Source of the DNA: Crenothrix polyspora
Lineage (GTDB): Bacteria; Pseudomonadota; Gammaproteobacteria; Methylococcales; Methylomonadaceae
Length of the DNA stretch: 64,000 bases
NCBI RefSeq assembly: GCF_900163755.1
Contig: NZ_FUKI01000002.1
Span: 1-64,000, forward strand
Direction of reading: 5' to 3'
Below are positions 56,015 to 64,000 of this stretch, piece by piece. A model generated the notes under the pieces. It saw only the letters and a list, made by a program, of their open reading frames with translations. It did no database searches and was not told the DNA's origin. The first letter of the stretch is position 1. Each line of letters opens with the position of its first letter. Made by a program: the position numbers and the translations under genes.

Positions 56015-56419
56015 TCAAAAATGCCAGTCGCTTCTGTTTTGCTTTAACGCACAGGTTGCCAGAGCATTTTTTCGTGCATCGATGGCATATTTAGGGTGGG
56101 GTATAGGCTGATTTAAACACCACGCATAATGTTTATGGTAATCATCATGCCACTGGTTGCCGGATAGTTTACATTGCACTTTAAGATTCGTTTTATTTTG
56201 CTCTATGGCAACACGGGCATAGTGATTACATTTTAATTGTTTCAAGGCATTAGGATTTACCACAGGGCTTATAAGTATTAAGCCCAGTAACACCAACAAA
56301 ATTTGCCGCTTAACTGAGTTTATTACCGGAACACTCGCACTAAAAACGCTAAACCCCCTACCAATAATAGCCAGTACAATACAAAAAATCCCTAGCACTA
56401 AAAGCTTATTTTCTACCAA
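56015..56419 (-). CDS. Hypothetical membrane protein
   Basis: 134 residues. Two N-terminal hydrophobic segments (LLVLGIFCIVLAIIGRGFSVF; ILLVLLGLILISPVV) precede a cysteine-containing C-terminal domain (HYARVAIEQNKTNLKVQCKLSGNQW, CLNQP, CALKQ). Not recognised. Downstream of the peptidoglycan-binding gene by 33 bp, so likely in one operon. Confidence 0.5.
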   Translation of the reverse strand: MVENKLLVLGIFCIVLAIIGRGFSVFSASVPVINSVKRQILLVLLGLILISPVVNPNALKQLKCNHYARVAIEQNKTNLKVQCKLSGNQWHDDYHKHYAWCLNQPIPHPKYAIDARKNALATCALKQNRSDWHF

Positions 56420-56452
56420 CTACGTCTCCTTGTAATGTCATTTAACAAACAT

Positions 56453-57367
56453 TTAAATGCCTATTCCCACCAGTTGCTCTAGCATTACCTTATTTGTTAG
56501 GCAATGGCTACCATCTAGCGGATCATTGGCTCGACGCGGACGTTTTAACCGGCATTCTACCGGATCATTTGGATGTTCCACACCGTAAAACGTATTGATA
56601 ATAGCCTGCTCTTGCATATGATTAAAGGCATGGGTCTGAGCAAACATGACATACTGAAATACCAAAGCCTGGTTTTTTATAACCCACGCAAATTTTGCAG
56701 ATTTTGCTAGTTCTCCATTAGCGCAACCTACATAAGCATTGGTTCTTGACAGCTTTACTCCCCCTGATAATTCCCCTAGCAAAGCTGAGGTGTAGCAATC
56801 ACGCGGTAATGACATCTGGCAATAATAGTGCAAGGTAAGATCAGACCAATGTATGTTGGCGTAGGGATTTTTAAGGCAATTGGACATCATTTTGTAGCCG
56901 TGTATGGTGTGCATGGGTTGGCCTAAACGACGACTACCAAAGGCATCGGCGCTTTGATTCATGGCGGTTAAAATTGCTTGTCCCGGTATATTTAAATTAA
57001 CACCTGGTGCATAAGCAACATAATCTGCGTAAGCGTCTTTTATTAATAGGTCAATGTCTGCTTGTGTCGATAAAGATTGCCAATTTTCTACGGCTGGCGT
57101 GGTCTCTTCTGACAGCGTAATAGCCAGCTTTTGCAAAGTAGCAACATCCAGTTTCCCTGACTTTGGCAGCCCTGATTTTTCCTGAAAAGCATATATGGCA
57201 GCAAAAGTATCGCTATTCACTAGTCCATTAAGAACACCTGGATTAAAACCTTGCGCAGTGAGGTTGGTTTGCGCTTGCTGCGTGACAGGATTGTAACCAG
57301 AAGCAAAACCTACCCCGTAAAATTCCAGCAGCACAAAAAAAATACAATACCGTAGATTAACAATCAT
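56453..57367 (-). CDS. Secreted protein with N-terminal peptidoglycan-binding-like domain
   Basis: 304 residues with a signal peptide. QTNLTAQGFNPGVLNGLVNSDTFAAIYAFQEKSGLPKSGKLDVATLQKL (residues about 32-80) is a PG_binding_1 domain. The remaining 220 residues have several cysteines and are not recognised. Probably a cell-wall-associated periplasmic protein. Divergent from arsM across a long regulatory region. Confidence 0.65.
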   Translation of the reverse strand: MIVNLRYCIFFVLLEFYGVGFASGYNPVTQQAQTNLTAQGFNPGVLNGLVNSDTFAAIYAFQEKSGLPKSGKLDVATLQKLAITLSEETTPAVENWQSLSTQADIDLLIKDAYADYVAYAPGVNLNIPGQAILTAMNQSADAFGSRRLGQPMHTIHGYKMMSNCLKNPYANIHWSDLTLHYYCQMSLPRDCYTSALLGELSGGVKLSRTNAYVGCANGELAKSAKFAWVIKNQALVFQYVMFAQTHAFNHMQEQAIINTFYGVEHPNDPVECRLKRPRRANDPLDGSHCLTNKVMLEQLVGIGI

Positions 57368-57466
57368 AATATTCTACCCTCACTACAGCCAGTAGTTAGT
57401 TTTTACTAAAATATCTAATGTATGGTAAAAAACTAATCTCGCTATTACCTAACAGCGCTAATACCT

Positions 57467-57490
57467 TATCGTTATTTTAAAATAACGATA
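57467..57490. promoter_or_regulatory. Perfect 24-bp palindrome
   Basis: Half-site TATCGTTATTTT followed by its exact complement with no spacer. It lies about 100 bp before the minus-strand peptidoglycan-binding gene. Could be an operator for a dimeric repressor; no candidate regulator is nearby. Confidence 0.5.
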
Positions 57491-57573
57491 CTTAAATTTA
57501 TGGAGACGCATCACCACGCAAATATTTTTTCGATGAAAATGGGGATATAGTAAGGCAAAATAGCGTTAAAATC

Positions 57574-57589
57574 TGTGATTTTTTTCACA
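57574..57589. promoter_or_regulatory. CRP-type binding site
   Basis: TGTGATTTTTTTCACA fits TGTGA-N6-TCACA exactly. It lies between the divergent genes, about 225 bp before the arsM start and 207 bp before the minus-strand gene. Confidence 0.6.
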
Positions 57590-57812
57590 TTTAATTGCAG
57601 TATTATTGGTTTGTATATTAAAAAAACATCTTCGGTTAAGCAAAATATATGATGCAACTTTCAGACGTTATTGTTTTCCAATGCTTGATTGGCTATGCCA
57701 ACCTAAGGTGAAATAGTGTAATAAAATGACAGTTTACCGAGTGCTGTGAAATTTTTCATGGCGGGTCTGGCTTGCGTGAGCAATACATCAATTCTAAAAC
57801 ATGAGAATCAAT

Positions 57813-58859
57813 ATGACCGATACATCGCTCAGCGAATCAGTACAAAATTATTACGGACAAGTGTTGCAATCCAGTCAAGATTTAAAAACCAGCGCCTGCT
57901 GTACGCTGGATGCTATGCCACGGCATTTGCGTCCATTGCTGGCTGATTTACACCCCGAAGTGCTGGCGCGTTTTTATGGCTGCGGCTCGCCGTTACCGCC
58001 AGCATTAGAAGACTGCACCGTATTGGATTTAGGTTGTGGTTCAGGACGTGATTGCTATTTGCTGTCGCGACTAGTGGGTGAAAACGGCTGGGTGATAGGG
58101 GTTGATATGACCGAAGAGCAGTTAACAGTGGCTAAGTCTCACAGCGATTGGCACAGTGAACGTTACGGCTACGCTCGTTCCAATGTTGAGTTTTTACACG
58201 GCCATATTGAAGATTTAAGCGCGGTAGGCATTAGAGACAACTCTGTTGATGTGGTGGTGTCCAACTGCGTTATTAATCTGTCATCAAACAAACATAAGGT
58301 ATTAGCAGAAATTTTCCGTGTGCTTAAACCGGGGGGGGAGCTGTATTTTTCTGACGTGTATGCCGACAGGCGTATTCCGCCCGCACTCAAACTCGATCCG
58401 GTATTATTAGGCGAGTGTTTAAGCGGTGCTTTGTATTGGGAAGATTTTCGGCGCATTATGCAAGATTTGGGCTGCCCTGATATGCGTGTCGTCAAAGAAA
58501 ATCCTATCACTTTAGATGACACGGAAGTGGCGGCTAAAATCGGCATGGTGGGTTTTCGATCGGTTACCGTGCGGGCGTTTAAAATGCCTTTGGAAGATCG
58601 CTGCGAAGATTTTGGCCAGCTGGCGGTTTATAAAGGTACGTTGACACAACACCCGCATGCCTTTGACCTTGATGACCACCACCATTTAGAAACCGGCAAA
58701 CCGTTGCGTATTTGTGGCAATAGCGCCGATATGCTCAGTAAAAGCCGCTATGCAGAACACTTTCAATTTTGGGGTGACAAGACCACCCATTTTGGTCTGT
58801 TTGATTGTGCGCCACCCAATAAAGGTCAGCTCACAGCATCGGGCGCGGCTTGCTGCTAA
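57813..58859 (+). CDS. arsM: Arsenite S-adenosylmethionine methyltransferase
   Basis: About 348 residues. VLDLGCGSGRDCYLLSRLVG is the SAM motif. Cysteines in KTSACC near the N-terminus, VVSNCVINL, and GECLSG fit the As(III)-binding set of ArsM. It makes methylated arsenicals. The ATG at 57813 has GAGAA just upstream; one at 57801 adds four residues. Its stop overlaps the next gene (TAATG). Confidence 0.9.
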   Translation: MTDTSLSESVQNYYGQVLQSSQDLKTSACCTLDAMPRHLRPLLADLHPEVLARFYGCGSPLPPALEDCTVLDLGCGSGRDCYLLSRLVGENGWVIGVDMTEEQLTVAKSHSDWHSERYGYARSNVEFLHGHIEDLSAVGIRDNSVDVVVSNCVINLSSNKHKVLAEIFRVLKPGGELYFSDVYADRRIPPALKLDPVLLGECLSGALYWEDFRRIMQDLGCPDMRVVKENPITLDDTEVAAKIGMVGFRSVTVRAFKMPLEDRCEDFGQLAVYKGTLTQHPHAFDLDDHHHLETGKPLRICGNSADMLSKSRYAEHFQFWGDKTTHFGLFDCAPPNKGQLTASGAACC

Positions 58860-59536
58860 TGGTTAAGTACGGTGCGATTGCGGTTTTTGTTAAAACGCCA
58901 GGCCTGTCACCGGTTAAGACCCGCTTGGTCAAAACTTTAGGCACAGCAAACGCTGAGGCCTTTCATCTGGCAGCAGCCAAAGTGGTTTCAGCCGTTGTTC
59001 AAAACACCGCACTGCACGGTTATTATGCGGTTGCTGAATCTAGCGCATTAAGCTATGGCAACTGGCAAAACATGCCCTGTCTGTGGCAAGGTGAAGGCGG
59101 TTTGGGTGAGCGTATGGCGCATATCTATAATAACTTATTGCAACAATACGCTTTTGTTATTTTGGTAGGCGCTGATAGTCCGCAAATGACCGCTAGCCAT
59201 TTACTGATGGCGAGCAACTGGCTAGCCGATAAGGAGCAGGCACGCTTTGCCTTCGGGCCTAGTTTTGATGGCGGTTTTTGGCTATTTGGCGGCAATCGCA
59301 TTATACCGCTCGCTTGCTGGACACAGGTTAGCTATAGCACGGCAGATACCGGCGCTCAATTTCTAGGTAACCTACAGCCCCTGGGTGAGGTGCAAACAAT
59401 TACCACCTTGCACGATGTCGATGAGTCGGCTGATTTGGTGCTGTTACACACCGCGTTGCATGATTTAACTGCACCTATTCCTGAACAAGTTGAATTTAGG
59501 CAGTTTTTAGAAGTCCTGCTACGGCCTGATTTTTAA
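58859..59536 (+). CDS. Arsenosugar-pathway glycosyltransferase-like protein (TIGR04282 type)
   Basis: 225 residues. AVFVKTPGLSPVKTRLVKTLG at the N-terminus and LVGADSPQMTASHL mark the DUF2064/TIGR04282 nucleotidyl/glycosyl-transferase-like family found beside arsM and arsS. The exact step is not established. It starts on the arsM stop codon and lies 21 bp before arsS. Confidence 0.85.
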   Translation: MVKYGAIAVFVKTPGLSPVKTRLVKTLGTANAEAFHLAAAKVVSAVVQNTALHGYYAVAESSALSYGNWQNMPCLWQGEGGLGERMAHIYNNLLQQYAFVILVGADSPQMTASHLLMASNWLADKEQARFAFGPSFDGGFWLFGGNRIIPLACWTQVSYSTADTGAQFLGNLQPLGEVQTITTLHDVDESADLVLLHTALHDLTAPIPEQVEFRQFLEVLLRPDF

Positions 59537-59557
59537 CCTAATTAAAGTGGTTTTGCC

Positions 59558-60538
59558 ATGTATAACGTCAAGCCTTTATTACTCGACAGCCAATTTCCAC
59601 AAATTTATCGTGGGCGATTGACTACCTTGCAGATGAACCTGGGCTATTTGTGCAATTTAAGCTGTACGCATTGCCACGTTAACGCAGGGCCTAAGCGCAC
59701 GGAATTAATGAGCCGCGCCACTATGGAGATCGCACTGCAATTTGCCAAACAACAGCACATTTCCCAATTGGATGTGACCGGCGGTTCACCGGAAATGAAT
59801 CCTGAGTTTCGCTGGCTGATTAAAGCCGCTAAAGCACAGGGCTTGCAGGTTATCGACCGCTGCAACCCGACTATTTTGGTAGAGTCAGGTTACGAGTGGG
59901 CAGCCGAGTTTTTAGCCGAACATCAGGTGGCGGTGATTGCATCGCTACCGTGTTATCTGGAAAGTAATGTCGATGCACAACGCGGCAAAGGCGTGTTCGC
60001 GGCCTCTATTAAGGCACTGCAAAAACTTAATGATCTGGGCTACGGCAAAACTGACAGTGGCTTGGTGCTGAATCTGGTGTTTAATCCGCAAGGCGCTAGC
60101 CTGCCACCGCCACAACAACAGCTGGAAGTCGATTACCGCCAGTATTTGCACGACCAGTTCGATATACAGTTTAACCAATTGTTTGCCTTGGTGAATATGC
60201 CGATACAGCGCTTTGGTGCGGTGCTGTTTGCCAACGGCAAGCAGCAGGACAACCCGCGTGCGGTGTTTGATGGCTATTTACAGTTGTTAAAGGATACTTA
60301 TCAAGCGCAGAACTTAGATAAGGTGATGTGCAAAAGCTTAGTGAGTGTGGACTGGCAAGGCTTTGTGTATGACTGCGATTTTAACCAGATGCTGGCACTG
60401 CCCTTGGCAGGTGGAACGCCAAAACACTTGCGGGATTTACTGGATGTCAATTTTGCAGCGACAAAAATCAGTGTGGCTGAGCATTGTTTTGGCTGTACGG
60501 CGGGGCAAGGTTCAAGTTGTGCGGGGGCGCTGACTTAG
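59558..60538 (+). CDS. arsS: Arsenosugar biosynthesis radical SAM protein ArsS
   Basis: 326 residues. CNLSCTHC (Cys32, 36, 39) is the radical SAM cluster site; a C-terminal CFGCTAGQGSSC adds cysteines typical of the TIGR04167 family. ArsS is linked to adding the adenosyl-derived ribosyl unit to methylated arsenic. Third gene of the arsenosugar operon. Confidence 0.9.
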   Translation: MYNVKPLLLDSQFPQIYRGRLTTLQMNLGYLCNLSCTHCHVNAGPKRTELMSRATMEIALQFAKQQHISQLDVTGGSPEMNPEFRWLIKAAKAQGLQVIDRCNPTILVESGYEWAAEFLAEHQVAVIASLPCYLESNVDAQRGKGVFAASIKALQKLNDLGYGKTDSGLVLNLVFNPQGASLPPPQQQLEVDYRQYLHDQFDIQFNQLFALVNMPIQRFGAVLFANGKQQDNPRAVFDGYLQLLKDTYQAQNLDKVMCKSLVSVDWQGFVYDCDFNQMLALPLAGGTPKHLRDLLDVNFAATKISVAEHCFGCTAGQGSSCAGALT

Positions 60539-60553
60539 AAAATTACCTGGTTG

Positions 60554-60901
60554 TCATAACCCCGTACAAGCTGCTTCAGGATTATTAGAGCTAACCCGCC
60601 AGGTATTTTCATCTATATCTAGGACAATATGTTGACCACAGACGTACAGAAAACCTGGCCGAGATCTTGCGCAGAAAAGGAAAAGACCTTTAGGTTCTGG
60701 GGTTATATGAAAGTTGACTTTGGTAGAGCATTTATAGCCTTTTTTATCAAGTAGAGTTATCGCCGGAAATAACTCAGTGCCAATGGGAATCAATTTAAGT
60801 GCAAAAGCATCATAATCGCGCCCTGATAACGGAAAACATCCCGTTAATAACATGCTAAAAATACTACAAATAAATAAGCGGATTAATAATTCCACTGCCA
60901 T
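60554..60901 (-). CDS. Small lipoprotein of unknown function
   Basis: 115 residues. SMLLTGC is a lipobox. The mature part has three further cysteines (KCSTKV, FCARSR, YVCGQ) and is not recognised. It overlaps the nnrS stop by one base (TAATG), so it is the last gene of the DUF455-nnrS operon. Confidence 0.65.
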   Translation of the reverse strand: MAVELLIRLFICSIFSMLLTGCFPLSGRDYDAFALKLIPIGTELFPAITLLDKKGYKCSTKVNFHITPEPKGLFLFCARSRPGFLYVCGQHIVLDIDENTWRVSSNNPEAACTGL

Positions 60902-62079
60902 TAACCTTTTTCACCGTCCACTCTGGCACTGGTCAGCATAGGCAAATACACCACCACAAATAACGCAAACGCCACGAGCCACAACAACATGGCGATATAA
61001 ACAAAACTGCCATACCACGCAGGTACAGCAATCGGTAGCAATACCCTAAACACCGCCGCTAAATTAATCAACACAAACGCGATAACGATGGTGTTGGATG
61101 CCCGCATCGCTCTGCCGGTATGGCCTAATGACACTCTGGCCATCATACCTACGGTTAACACACCAATGCCGCCAATGGTAAATGCATGCACGGCCGCAGA
61201 AGGTAACACCAGCCCGAAAGCCGCTAAGGCAGTGAGCAAAAATCCCAGAATAAGCCAACCGTAACCGGTGTACAGCACCCATAATAACGGCACATACCAA
61301 ATTTTTTGTATATGCCACTGATAAACCCTGGCGAGATTGGCCAGCGCGGCAACCATAGCCACCAGCGCCAACAAAATGCCGGTAGTGCCCATTATTTGCA
61401 AATCAAATACCAATACCGCCGAGCCAATGGCGACGGCATCCAACAGCGGATTTCTGACCACTAAAGCGGCGGCGATGCCGCGATGGGTAAAGAAAGGCAA
61501 CACTCTGCCGGCAATAATCAATATCAGCACGATGATAGTCGCCATGATGATGTGAATGCCAATAGCGGCGCTATGTTTTTGCAAGCCCAAAATTTCACTG
61601 TGCATCAAGCCATTGCCTAAGGCCAGCACCAGTAAGACCACGACAAAAATAAGATTGCTGTACTGCTTGGCCTGCACAATAGGTTTGCTGACCTGATACG
61701 CTAACAACGGCAAAAACGCAAAATCAATCAAGGCAATGAGTGCATCCGGTAGCACGCCTTCGTAAAAAGGCACGACACGGCCATACAGCCACACTAAGGC
61801 TAAACCGGCTAAGGGCTTGCCAGTGACGGTCGGTTTCCCTGTCCAGTTTTTGACAGCGGTTAACAAGAATCCGGCAATCACTGCCACCGAATATCCCATG
61901 AGCATTTCATGCGCATGCCAATAGCTGTTAGAAAAATAATTGGCCTGGGTGAGTGTACCTTTAAAAATAGCACTCCACAGCACCAGCAATACCAGTGCAG
62001 ACAAGCCTGCCAGTGCGAAAAAAACCCTGAAGCCCAAAGCAAACAACGGGTGGTCAAAAATAGCGTGTGTTTTTGTCAT
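60901..62079 (-). CDS. NnrS family membrane protein
   Basis: 392 residues with about 12 transmembrane helices; conserved histidines in SNSYWHAHEMLMGYSVAVIAGF and AFTIGGIGVLTVGMMARVSLGHTGR fit the NnrS family. NnrS is a heme- and copper-containing protein linked to nitric oxide tolerance in other proteobacteria. Starts 2 bp after the DUF455 gene. Confidence 0.88.
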   Translation of the reverse strand: MTKTHAIFDHPLFALGFRVFFALAGLSALVLLVLWSAIFKGTLTQANYFSNSYWHAHEMLMGYSVAVIAGFLLTAVKNWTGKPTVTGKPLAGLALVWLYGRVVPFYEGVLPDALIALIDFAFLPLLAYQVSKPIVQAKQYSNLIFVVVLLVLALGNGLMHSEILGLQKHSAAIGIHIIMATIIVLILIIAGRVLPFFTHRGIAAALVVRNPLLDAVAIGSAVLVFDLQIMGTTGILLALVAMVAALANLARVYQWHIQKIWYVPLLWVLYTGYGWLILGFLLTALAAFGLVLPSAAVHAFTIGGIGVLTVGMMARVSLGHTGRAMRASNTIVIAFVLINLAAVFRVLLPIAVPAWYGSFVYIAMLLWLVAFALFVVVYLPMLTSARVDGEKG

Positions 62080-62081
62080 GA

Positions 62082-62876
62082 TTAACGTTCCAACCAGTCT
62101 AATTCGGTGTGCGAGAAGCCTGCGATTATACGCATTTCTCGATTAAAAGGGCCTTTCGGTCTGCCGCCGCGATAATAGTGATTAATTAATGCTTTGTATT
62201 TATCTTCTGAAACATAACCTTGTTGGTGGCAGACAAATTTAAACCAGTGTGAGCCACGTTCTACATGCCCCACTTCATCGGTTAAGATGCGCGTTAATAA
62301 GGCCACGCTGGTTTGATCGCCCATTGCCTCAAATTTAGTGATGAGGGCGGGGGTTACGTCAAGGCCTCGCGCTTCCATGCAGCGCGGCACCATCGCCAGT
62401 CGCCCTAGTAAGTCATCGGCGGTATCGACCGCGTGATCCCACAGGCCGTTGTGTGCGGGCAAGTCACCGTATTGTATGTTCATGGTGTGCAGATGCGCTT
62501 GTAGTAACTCAAAATGCTGGGCTTCTTCATCGGCTACCTGTAGCCAGTCTTGGTAAAATTGTTCGGGTAAGCCGCGAAACCGATACAATAAATCCCACGC
62601 CAGGCTAATTGCCATAAATTCAACATGGGCGATGGCATGAAAAAAAGCTGCAATACCTGCAGCCGTGGTTAATTTACGGTTTGGCATAGCGCGTGGTGCT
62701 AATAACATCGGCTTATTCGGAAACTTTACTTCCGAGATGGCTAGAACGGGTTGACTGGTGTTAACGTTTAATTTTCCTAGCTGCCAGTTGTGCCATGCCT
62801 GATGGGTCAATGTTAGTTTTTCTTCTATACTGGTGGTGTGCAAAAACGCTTCTGCACATTCAAATACCGTTTTCAT
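62082..62876 (-). CDS. DUF455 ferritin-like protein
   Basis: 265 residues. AIAHVEFMAISLAWDLLYR and WLQVADEEAQHFELLQAHL give the E...ExxH pattern of a ferritin-like diiron protein; DEVGHVERGSHWF adds the second ExxH-like site. Function unknown. ATG at 62874-62876 has GGAGAG; a longer frame reaches 62912 without support. First gene of the nnrS operon. Confidence 0.85.
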   Translation of the reverse strand: MKTVFECAEAFLHTTSIEEKLTLTHQAWHNWQLGKLNVNTSQPVLAISEVKFPNKPMLLAPRAMPNRKLTTAAGIAAFFHAIAHVEFMAISLAWDLLYRFRGLPEQFYQDWLQVADEEAQHFELLQAHLHTMNIQYGDLPAHNGLWDHAVDTADDLLGRLAMVPRCMEARGLDVTPALITKFEAMGDQTSVALLTRILTDEVGHVERGSHWFKFVCHQQGYVSEDKYKALINHYYRGGRPKGPFNREMRIIAGFSHTELDWLER

Positions 62877-62891
62877 GGCTCTCCTTACTAT

Positions 62892-63299
62892 ATGATTGCA
62901 CCAAACGCTCACCGCGCGAAATTTTTAAATACCCTGTTTTTAACAGGCTATTGTGCATGGATTTACTGGTTATCGGCGCATTCGTCGCTTAAACCACCGA
63001 TTGATTTTGGTATTTTATACCAAGATAAACTTTACCATGCCGGTGCGTATTTCATTATGAGCGTACTCGCGTATCGTAGTTTTAAACATTTTATAGCGTG
63101 CTCTGATGTTTTAATTATAGTCAGTATTGTATTTTGCAGTATTTACGGCATAACCGATGAATGGCATCAATCTTTTGTTATAGGGCGGTCTTCGGATGTG
63201 ATAGATTGGTTTGCAGATAGCGTAGGTGCGAGTTTAGCAATGGTTTTTTTGCATTCCCCTATACGCTTTAAAAAGGCTGAAAAAATTGCGCAATCGTGA
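62892..63299 (+). CDS. VanZ-like membrane protein
   Basis: 135 residues with about four hydrophobic segments. DKLYHAGAYFIMSVLAYRSF and ITDEWHQSFVIGRSSDVIDWFADSVGA carry the VanZ family charged residues (Y-D-E-xHQ-F-x-GR-x2-D). Role unknown. The ATG at 62892 is 15 bp from the divergent DUF455 start; upstream frame to 62838 would overlap that gene and lacks support. Confidence 0.8.
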   Translation: MIAPNAHRAKFLNTLFLTGYCAWIYWLSAHSSLKPPIDFGILYQDKLYHAGAYFIMSVLAYRSFKHFIACSDVLIIVSIVFCSIYGITDEWHQSFVIGRSSDVIDWFADSVGASLAMVFLHSPIRFKKAEKIAQS

Positions 63300-63389
63300 A
63301 ATGATGTAGCACCGCTCATAAACAGACAAGGTCGTTTATTTTAAATTTTTTACACGGAGTCAATTCATCAATACGCAAGCAAGTATTCA

Positions 63390-64000
63390 TTAATTGCTAG
63401 GCATTAATTTAAGCAACCACGCTGCAAAGGTATCTTTATTACGCGAACAAATAATCACCTTACCTTTACCAGAGAATTTTAACACCATGCCTTCACCGCT
63501 GGTGACGCTGTTAACCAATTGTCCTAGCAAGCCGCCTCCGCCTTGGGTTGCGACTGAAATTTCATGGTGTAATGCGCTGTCCCAAGCAATAACGTGTGCG
63601 TTATCAATAATAATATCTTTGCCAGGCTCAACGTCCAGTACAAAACTAGAGCCAAAACCAGATACCGCAAGTTTGCCAACTCCACTGGCTTCGCAAATAA
63701 AAAAGCCACCGGTTTGGCCAAAGAGCGCACTGCCTAAGCGTTGGGTTTTTACATTTAAACTCACGCTGCTGTCGGCGGCAACAAAAGCGCCGTCAGTGAT
63801 CATATAGTTGGTATTGCCAACGTCTAAAATTTCTATCGCGCCGGGTAATGTTGGCGATAATAAACAATCGCCGTCGCCACGCACGGCTTCAATATGTTGT
63901 TGAAAAAACGATTCGCCATTGGCCAAACGGCGCATTATGGCACTGCCAAGGCCACCGGTCATTTTACCTTTCAGTTCTAAAGCGCTTTCCATCATAACCA
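63390..64000 (-). CDS. AIM24/TIGR00266-family protein, cut by the window edge
   Basis: The frame is open to the window end; the first full codons read VMMESALELKGKMTGGLGSAIMRRLANGESFFQQ, which in this family lies about 30 residues after the true start. The family forms a beta-sandwich related to tryptophan RNA-binding attenuator-like folds; function unknown. 203 residues are visible. Confidence 0.82.
   Translation of the reverse strand, partial: VMMESALELKGKMTGGLGSAIMRRLANGESFFQQHIEAVRGDGDCLLSPTLPGAIEILDVGNTNYMITDGAFVAADSSVSLNVKTQRLGSALFGQTGGFFICEASGVGKLAVSGFGSSFVLDVEPGKDIIIDNAHVIAWDSALHHEISVATQGGGGLLGQLVNSVTSGEGMVLKFSGKGKVIICSRNKDTFAAWLLKLMPSN

Larger units (their letters stand above)
57368..57812. 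other. Divergent intergenic region with palindromes
   Basis: No gene. It contains a perfect 24-bp palindrome (57467-57490) and a CRP-consensus-like site (57574-57589), listed separately, and an AT-rich stretch toward arsM (57715-57735). Confidence 0.6.

Overview
The window looks like chromosomal DNA of a gammaproteobacterium. The gene orders kdsD-kdsC-lptC-lptA-lptB-rpoN-hpf-rapZ, minC-minD-minE, trmJ-cysE-cysteine desulfurase and sufB-C-D-S-U are typical of that class. DabAB, NnrS, a DUF455 protein, an arsenosugar cluster and moderate GC would fit a Methylococcales-type organism. The order-level call is inference; no methane oxidation gene, rRNA or phage gene is present.

Layout. 0-16 kb: accessory and dispersed genes. 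These are a GNAT acetyltransferase, a membrane GGDEF-EAL protein whose 5' flank is an 8-bp tandem repeat, an asparagine-synthase-like protein, a cupin plus RND efflux operon, small membrane or secreted proteins, and three tRNAs (Pro, Arg, His). Small non-autonomous repeats are scattered through it. 16-27 kb: a CASTOR/POLLUX-like channel protein, M48 protease-dapC-dapD, a Doc-type toxin-antitoxin pair bracketed by direct repeats, a J-domain protein, and a partial ISC-like cluster (trmJ, cysE, cysteine desulfurase, IscA-like) divergent from suhB. 27.5-38.5 kb: a structured-RNA candidate, then a SUF operon (Rrf2 regulator, sufB, sufC, sufD, sufS, sufU, rsmJ, Rieske protein) broken up by toxin-antitoxin and Uma2 genes, several of them decayed. 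38.5-44.6 kb: KDO and LPS transport genes, rpoN, hpf, rapZ. 44.8-49.1 kb: min operon, then a TPP riboswitch and thiC. 49.2-56 kb: a HigBA-like pair and the dabAB inorganic carbon uptake operon with small downstream genes. 56-64 kb: hypothetical genes, an arsenosugar cluster (arsM, glycosyltransferase-like, arsS), NnrS, DUF455, VanZ-like, and an AIM24-like gene cut by the window edge.

Functional links. Fe-S cluster assembly is spread over two loci, an incomplete ISC-like set and a complete SUF set, with a match to the IscR type-1 operator before the SUF regulator. DabA and DabB form an energy-coupled bicarbonate/CO2 accumulation complex. ArsM, the transferase and ArsS form a methylarsenic to arsenosugar route.

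Most noteworthy are: (1) repeated insertion of toxin-antitoxin cassettes into the SUF operon, one flanked by a duplicated sufU start; (2) a DUF1640 gene cleanly interrupted by a 244-bp MITE with a 6-bp target duplication; (3) two more small mobile repeat families sharing a REP-like core; (4) an 8-bp simple-sequence repeat before a cyclic-di-GMP gene; (5) a probable unannotated small RNA at about 27.56-27.78 kb.
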